The position numbers were made by a program, and so were the translations under genes. Below are positions 20,883 to 25,261 of a DNA stretch of 25,261 nucleotides, one piece after another. The stretch's first letter is position 1, and every line of letters begins with the position of its first letter. Source of the stretch: a virus. Where the stretch lies: positions 1 through 25,261 of the IMG/VR virus record IMGVR_UViG_3300017749_000122. One strand, 5' to 3'. The notes below the pieces were generated by a model. That model made no database searches, was not told where the DNA came from, and worked only from the letters and a program-made list of their open reading frames with translations.

Positions 20883-21621
20883 AGGCGGAAGCACGACAAG
20901 GACGGTGATGAGCCAGACGGAGCCGCCAGAGTACGCGAAGCCGTTTCTGGAGTTTGGCCTTTCTGAGGCCAAAGAGATGTACGGCTCGCCGCAGCAGTTC
21001 TACCCCGGCGCGACAACGGTTGGCTTCTCGCCAGAGAGCGAGATGGCACTGGGCGGCTTGCGACAGCAGGCAATCACCGGCTCGCCCTTTATCGGCGCGG
21101 TTCAGGACGTAGTGATGCAGAACCTGACCGGCACAAACCCACTGATGGCGGCGGCGTTCAGGCCAGCCATTGAGGCGGTGCAGGCCGAGGCATCAAAGGC
21201 CGGGCGCTACGGCTCAGGCTACCAACAGGCTGCACTGGGTCAGGCACTTGCGCCGATGGCGTATCAGGCGCAGCAAGCCGCAATCGCACAGGCACCCGGC
21301 GCACGCCAGTTTGGTCAGGCTGACCTTCAGACGCTGGCGCAGGTCGGCGCAGCACGCGAGGCGCAGGATCAGGCAGAACTTGCGTCTAGCATGCAGCGCT
21401 TCCAGTTCGAGCAGGAGGCACCGCGCGCGGCTCTGGCGGACTATATGGCAACGGTTAGGGGTGGCACGATTGGCGGCCAATCAATGCAGCCAGTATTCCG
21501 TCAGCCTGCGCTTTCGGCGCTGTCTGGCGCAATGGGCGGCGCGCAGCTTGCCGGAATGATACCGGGGATGGGTGGCGGCGTTGGCGCTGGCTTAGGCGCA
21601 CTCGCAGGATTGTTGGGGTAA
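20875..21621 (+). CDS. Candidate ejection (internal virion) protein, 248 aa
   Basis: Starts at ATG 20875 (a GTG at 20872 is the alternative). The N-terminus has PPEYAKPFLEFGLSEAKEMY and FYPGATTVGFSPESEMAL, common in a phage family following nozzle/GNAT genes. The centre is Ala/Gln-rich helical (AYQAQQAAIAQAPGARQFGQ). Residues about 218-248 are a hydrophobic Gly/Ala-rich C-terminus (AGMIPGMGGGVGAGLGALAG) able to insert in membranes. Such features fit proteins ejected ahead of DNA to span the cell envelope. First of three adjacent genes of this type. Confidence 0.65.
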   Translation: MSKGGSTTRTVMSQTEPPEYAKPFLEFGLSEAKEMYGSPQQFYPGATTVGFSPESEMALGGLRQQAITGSPFIGAVQDVVMQNLTGTNPLMAAAFRPAIEAVQAEASKAGRYGSGYQQAALGQALAPMAYQAQQAAIAQAPGARQFGQADLQTLAQVGAAREAQDQAELASSMQRFQFEQEAPRAALADYMATVRGGTIGGQSMQPVFRQPALSALSGAMGGAQLAGMIPGMGGGVGAGLGALAGLLG

Positions 21622-21624
21622 GAT

Positions 21625-22803
21625 ATGGCAAACAGAATGACACGGCCTGTACAGCTTGGGTTTATGTCCCCGCAGCGAGCGAACCAACTGCTGCTTCAGG
21701 GCTTCCCGCAGCCAACCGCCACAGCGGCACGCATCCCGCAGTACACGACGCCGTCTGGCGCTGTGCCGCCGATGGCTCTGTCACCTTCTCAGCTTTCCGC
21801 CGCAAGGTCACAACAGCGTGCGGCGGCTGGCCCTATCATGCCACTTGAACAGGCGGCGATGCGCGGCGCATCTATCCCGCCCGGCCCACGCCTTGCGCCG
21901 CCAGCACCCCGCCCGATGCAAACTATCGGCGACGCCTTCCGTCAGCCACTGACATCACCGACGGGTCAGGGTCTGGCGGCGGCAGCGCTGACCGGACTTG
22001 AGTATGGCGGGCCGTCAATGACGCCAACATCTTTGGGTCAGGGTCTGGCGCGTATGGGCGCGGCTGGCTTAAAGGCGTTTACGCAGGCCGAGCAGGCGCG
22101 GGTGACGAGAGAAGCCGCTGAAGCTGAGGCGGAAAGAAAGAGAAGATCAGACGAGGCTCTGGCTGAATACAGGACCACTCAACTTGATCTGCGGCGCAAA
22201 GAGATTACGGCTGCCGAGCGCACAGCCGGAATAAAGGGTGGCAGGGAGACGGTTAGGCTAGAAAGAGACTTAAGAAAAGATTATGAGACGAGGGCAAAGC
22301 CGTTCTCGGACACAAGGCAGTTTTTCTCCGATGTTGTGAATTTTTCTGGGGAAGACAATAGCGCTGCTGAAGACTTGGCCTTGGTGTTTTCTTACATGAA
22401 GTTGCTTGACCCCGGCTCTGTTGTAAGAGAGGGGGAGCAGTATCAGGTCAGGAGCCTTGGAAACATACCCGACACATTCAAAGTGATTTTGTCTCAGTAT
22501 GGGTTTGTTCAAGATGACAGTGGGGAAATGCAGAAGATGTTGCTGCCTCAACCGGTCAGGAATGACATCAGAGCGGCGGCCAGCGAAAAATATGCTGACC
22601 TAATCACAAACCAACACGGACTAGAGCAAGAGTATGTTGCAATAGGTGAAAGAGGCAATTTAGATAAAAACTATTTTACCCCTAAACTGAAACAAACTGG
22701 GGACATTAGAAACCCAATTTATGCGACTACCTTGGCAGAGGCAGAGGCCGTCCCACAAGGTTCGTATGTTGTTTACAACGGCAAAATGTATAGGCAGAAC
22801 TAA
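21625..22803 (+). CDS. Candidate ejection protein with coiled coil, 392 aa
   Basis: Residues 1-150 are Pro/Gln/Ala-rich and low complexity. Residues about 155-225 form a charged coiled coil (EQARVTREAAEAEAERKRRS). A folded C-terminal part has KPFSDTRQFFSDVVNFSG and ALVFSYMKLLDPGSVVREGE (about 251-275), a motif I recall in phage internal virion proteins, followed by EQYQVRSLGNIPD. The final residues ASYVVYNGKMY-like (EAVPQGSYVVYNGKMYRQN) look like a short terminal beta hairpin. Codon usage changes at about 22130 from GC-rich to AT-richer with AGA/AGG arginines, inside the coiled coil. The stop TAA overlaps the next ATG. Confidence 0.65.
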   Translation: MANRMTRPVQLGFMSPQRANQLLLQGFPQPTATAARIPQYTTPSGAVPPMALSPSQLSAARSQQRAAAGPIMPLEQAAMRGASIPPGPRLAPPAPRPMQTIGDAFRQPLTSPTGQGLAAAALTGLEYGGPSMTPTSLGQGLARMGAAGLKAFTQAEQARVTREAAEAEAERKRRSDEALAEYRTTQLDLRRKEITAAERTAGIKGGRETVRLERDLRKDYETRAKPFSDTRQFFSDVVNFSGEDNSAAEDLALVFSYMKLLDPGSVVREGEQYQVRSLGNIPDTFKVILSQYGFVQDDSGEMQKMLLPQPVRNDIRAAASEKYADLITNQHGLEQEYVAIGERGNLDKNYFTPKLKQTGDIRNPIYATTLAEAEAVPQGSYVVYNGKMYRQN

Positions 22804-24530
22804 TGACATTAGTAGAAGTAGGAAAAGATAAGCCAGCGAAGGATTTACCTGCCGCTCCTACTATTGAGGAGTTTTCTCCCGATTACTGGCAGGGGTTCCG
22901 CCGAGCGCTTTATCAGGGTTTGACGTTTGGGACCGCTGACGAGATTGAGGCTTTTGTTGAAAGCAAGAGGACGGGCCGCCCATATGGCGACGTCATAAAA
23001 GATGTCAGGGGCGATATCTCTACTTTTCGGTCTGAGTATCCAAAAACGGCTTTTGGCGCTGAGATTGCATCATCTTTTGCTCCGGGTGTGGGCTTAGCGG
23101 CTGGTTTGGGCCGACTTGGGGTTGGCGCGGTTAAGTCGGCAGTAGCCGGAGGCGGGCTGTACGGATACGGCGCAGCCGAAGGAACACCTTCGGAGAGATT
23201 GCCGGAGACGATTACTGGCGCGGCTTTGGGCGGTGTTTTGCAGAAGGCCGTGCCTGTGGCTAGTGAGGCAGCAAAGTCTATGATTAAGGCTGGCGTACCT
23301 ACAACCATTGGGCAGACGATTGGGGGTGCTGCAAAGACTTTTGAGGAGGCTGCGACTAGCCTTCCCTTTGTTGGCCCCACAATAGCAGAGGCTCAAAGAA
23401 GGGCGATTGAGGGATTTAATGTAGCAACTTTTAACAAAGTCCTTGAGCCAATCGGCGCGACAGTTCCAAAAGATTTAACTGGCAGGAAGGCATATGATTA
23501 TACCCTTAACAAGCTAAGGTCTTCTTATCAGTCATTAGTCCCTAAGCTGGAAATACCAGAAAAATCTAACCTTATAGACCCGCTGGCGAATACCGTTGGC
23601 AATGTTAGGAAAAAATTAGGTGAAAGCCCCAAAGGCCAAGAGATATACGAGGCCTTTGAAGACCTTATCAATCAGATGGTTGATGAGACCTTTGACCCGT
23701 CTGGAGCGGTTTCCGGGAAAAGCGTTCAAGACCTTATGATAGCTTTGCGGACCACAGGAGAGGACTTTGTTATGGAGGGCGGCGGCATTGATGCCCGCCT
23801 TAGCAACATTGCCTCAACCGGGTTTAAGCAAGCCGCAGATGATGTTTGGGAGGCGCTTGCCTCAGCGAACCAACCAAACGCCGAGGCGCTAAGGTCAATC
23901 AACAAGGGCTGGGCGCTGTTTATCCCAGCCGAGAGGGCGGCAACATCCGTAGGCGCTAAGGGCGGCAGGTTCACTCCCGCCCAAATCGTGAGCGCAATTC
24001 GCGCAACTGAGCCGGGGGCGAAGAGGGCTTTCGGTGCTGGCACGGCTAGGCTTCAGCCCTTTGCTGAAACCGCAGAAGAAGTTATCGGCAGTAGATTGCC
24101 AACAAGCGGCTCTATGGAGAGGGCGTTGACAACAGGCTTGATGACCGGCGGCGGATACGGCATTGGGGGCGGAGCGGGAGCGCTGGCTCCTCTGGCGCTT
24201 TCCGCTGTTTCGTCTCCGTTATATTCTTCTGCCGGGCAAACCGCCGCGAGAAGACTTCTTCAATACGTTACTCCGGCGGCTCAGGGCGCTGTGCGTAGAG
24301 CGCCAGCAGCGCCCGGACTTTTGAGCGAGCCGGTGGCTAATGTTGGCAGGATGTTAGGATCAGGAATTTTTGGCATCCCATCCGCTGAGGCGGGCATGTT
24401 GCCCGGCGCAGGTGAGGCGCGCATCCCTGAGCAGGGCGTCGAGTACCGCACCGTCCGCGACCGTCTCGGTAAACCCGTAACGTATGCCGTCACTGAGGGC
24501 GGTGCGCGCATGACCCGCGTCACCCCATAG
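22803..24530 (+). CDS. Candidate ejection protein with hydrophobic segments, 575 aa
   Basis: Starts at ATG 22803 (TAATG overlap). The N-terminus has SPDYWQGFRRALYQGLTFGT and ADEIEAFVESKRTGRPYGDV, a motif frequent in phage internal or lysozyme-less ejection proteins. Hydrophobic Gly/Ala-rich segments at about 80-125 (FAPGVGLAAGLGRLGVGAVK) and 440-475 (TTGLMTGGGYGIGGGAGALA) could be membrane-active. A mixed helical region lies between (TIGQTIGGAAKTFEEAATSL). No catalytic site is seen. The gene is AT-richer than its neighbours up to about 24360, then the last 50 codons return to the GC-rich codon style, pointing to a recombination junction near the 3' end. Confidence 0.65.
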   Translation: MTLVEVGKDKPAKDLPAAPTIEEFSPDYWQGFRRALYQGLTFGTADEIEAFVESKRTGRPYGDVIKDVRGDISTFRSEYPKTAFGAEIASSFAPGVGLAAGLGRLGVGAVKSAVAGGGLYGYGAAEGTPSERLPETITGAALGGVLQKAVPVASEAAKSMIKAGVPTTIGQTIGGAAKTFEEAATSLPFVGPTIAEAQRRAIEGFNVATFNKVLEPIGATVPKDLTGRKAYDYTLNKLRSSYQSLVPKLEIPEKSNLIDPLANTVGNVRKKLGESPKGQEIYEAFEDLINQMVDETFDPSGAVSGKSVQDLMIALRTTGEDFVMEGGGIDARLSNIASTGFKQAADDVWEALASANQPNAEALRSINKGWALFIPAERAATSVGAKGGRFTPAQIVSAIRATEPGAKRAFGAGTARLQPFAETAEEVIGSRLPTSGSMERALTTGLMTGGGYGIGGGAGALAPLALSAVSSPLYSSAGQTAARRLLQYVTPAAQGAVRRAPAAPGLLSEPVANVGRMLGSGIFGIPSAEAGMLPGAGEARIPEQGVEYRTVRDRLGKPVTYAVTEGGARMTRVTP

Positions 24531-24586
24531 TGCCATAGCCCGCGAGCCGTGATAAACTGCACGCACGATAACGAAGGAACAACCTG

Positions 24587-25261
24587 ATGGCCAAAAACTC
24601 GATCCGCGATTACGACGCAACGTCCGGCAACAACACCGACGTGCAGTCGGTTGACATATCCGAAGGCTGCGCCGCGAGTGGGATCAACAACGCGCTGCGT
24701 GAAATCATGACCGACCTGAAGAACGTCAGCACCGGCGCGGTGGCGCTTGAGACGCCAGCGGCAGATCAGCTTAACGTCGACAACATACGCATCGACGGCA
24801 ACACCATCTCAAGCACAGACACGAATGGCAACGTGAACATCGACCCAGCGGGAACGGGCGATACGATTATTTCGTCGGGCAACGTGGGCATCGGCACTAG
24901 CAGCCCCCGTTCTGATTTGGAACTTGCTAACAGCGGTGGCGGCGAACTAACGCTGAAATACATCGGAAATTCTGGTTACGCTTCAATTAAAACAAATAGC
25001 ACTAATGACCTTGTCTTTACTGGTAGTGCCACCACCGCAGAACGTATGCGTATCGACAACAGCGGCATATTAATGGTGGGAAAGACCGCTACGAATTATC
25101 AAAGTGTAGGAGTCGAGGCAAAAGGCAACGGTAGTCTTTGGGCTACGGCGGATGGTAATGGTCCGCTGATTTGTGTAAGAAAATCAAGTGATGGCACAAT
25201 AGTACAACTCTATAAAGACACTGCAAAGATTTCAGAGTTTAAAGTCACAGATGGCGACAAT
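24587..25261 (+). CDS. Tail fibre protein, N-terminal part, open at right edge
   Basis: AAGGAA lies about 9 nt before ATG 24587, and the frame is open for 225 codons to the last base of the window, so the C-terminus is missing. The first 55 residues (MAKNSIRDYDATSGNNTDVQ, ISEGCAASGINNALREIMTD) match an N-terminal attachment segment common in phage tail fibres, binding the tail. Beta-helical style repeats follow: GNVNIDPAGTGDTIISSGNVGIGTSS and TTAERMRIDNSGILMVGKT are classic fibre repeats. The host-recognition part would lie beyond the window. The 56-bp gap before it shows no clear promoter. Confidence 0.85.
   Translation, partial: MAKNSIRDYDATSGNNTDVQSVDISEGCAASGINNALREIMTDLKNVSTGAVALETPAADQLNVDNIRIDGNTISSTDTNGNVNIDPAGTGDTIISSGNVGIGTSSPRSDLELANSGGGELTLKYIGNSGYASIKTNSTNDLVFTGSATTAERMRIDNSGILMVGKTATNYQSVGVEAKGNGSLWATADGNGPLICVRKSSDGTIVQLYKDTAKISEFKVTDGDN

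Noticed and set aside
1-25261. Search for CRISPR arrays, tRNA genes, integrase, insertion sequences or attachment sites
   Set aside because: No regularly spaced direct repeats with spacers, cloverleaf-like segments, recombinase motifs or transposase genes were recognised; an attachment site cannot be excluded beyond the window.

Overview
The window is one continuous piece of a tailed double-stranded DNA phage genome (or a complete prophage segment). Proteins are tightly packed, often with overlapping stop and start codons (TGATG, ATGA, TAATG), base composition is GC-rich, and the right two thirds is a canonical head-tail module: small and large terminase, portal, scaffold, major capsid, adaptor, nozzle, ejection proteins and tail fibre. 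The capsid, portal and adaptor resemble the SU10 / P22-like podovirus type, so a short-tailed virion is the best guess. Several small families (DUF6321-like, DUF6378-like, the pre-primase ssDNA-binding candidate) are ones I associate with phages of alphaproteobacteria, often marine; that host assignment is inference. No integrase, lysogeny repressor, lysis cassette, DNA polymerase or tRNA is visible here.

Left edge, 1-781: two leftward genes, the first cut by the window edge. They are separated from the rightward genes by a divergent control region (782-892) that carries a perfect 8-bp inverted repeat.

893-6024: rightward early/replication block. In order: a small ribbon-helix-helix-like protein, two tandem PD-(D/E)XK-type nucleases, a probable ssDNA-binding protein, a strong hairpin, a Toprim plus RecA/RepA-type primase-helicase, an unusually structured 116-bp repeat region (4478-4593), a protein ending in an SSB-type acidic tip (DDEIPF), and a string of small proteins including two zinc-ribbon-like ones and a DUF6378-like one.

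6024-8134: packaging. The small and large terminase genes are separated by a 212-bp non-coding stretch with a promoter candidate and a C-rich/G-rich segment.

8134-10141: a relatively AT-rich insert between terminase and portal. It holds a 583-residue protein resembling pieces of phage polyvalent proteins and, on the opposite strand, a small gene with its own promoter and operator-like palindrome.

10142-11356: six very small, mostly basic, translationally coupled genes. 11356-24530: portal, two unknown structural proteins, scaffold, major capsid protein, terminator-like hairpin, adaptor, tail proteins, a repeat-rich beta protein, a nozzle-like protein, a fibre-like knob, a GNAT-like protein and three candidate ejection proteins. 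24587 to the end: the N-terminal part of a tail fibre protein, open at the right edge.

As a working whole, the left block would replicate and process DNA. The terminase pair packages it into a scaffold-built capsid, and the right-hand proteins form the short tail and the proteins injected ahead of the DNA. The least ordinary features are the hexamer-repeat region after the primase, the SSB-mimic tail, the low-GC accessory insert with its own reverse-strand transcription unit, and the repeat protein at 18016 with a module shared with the adjoining tail protein.
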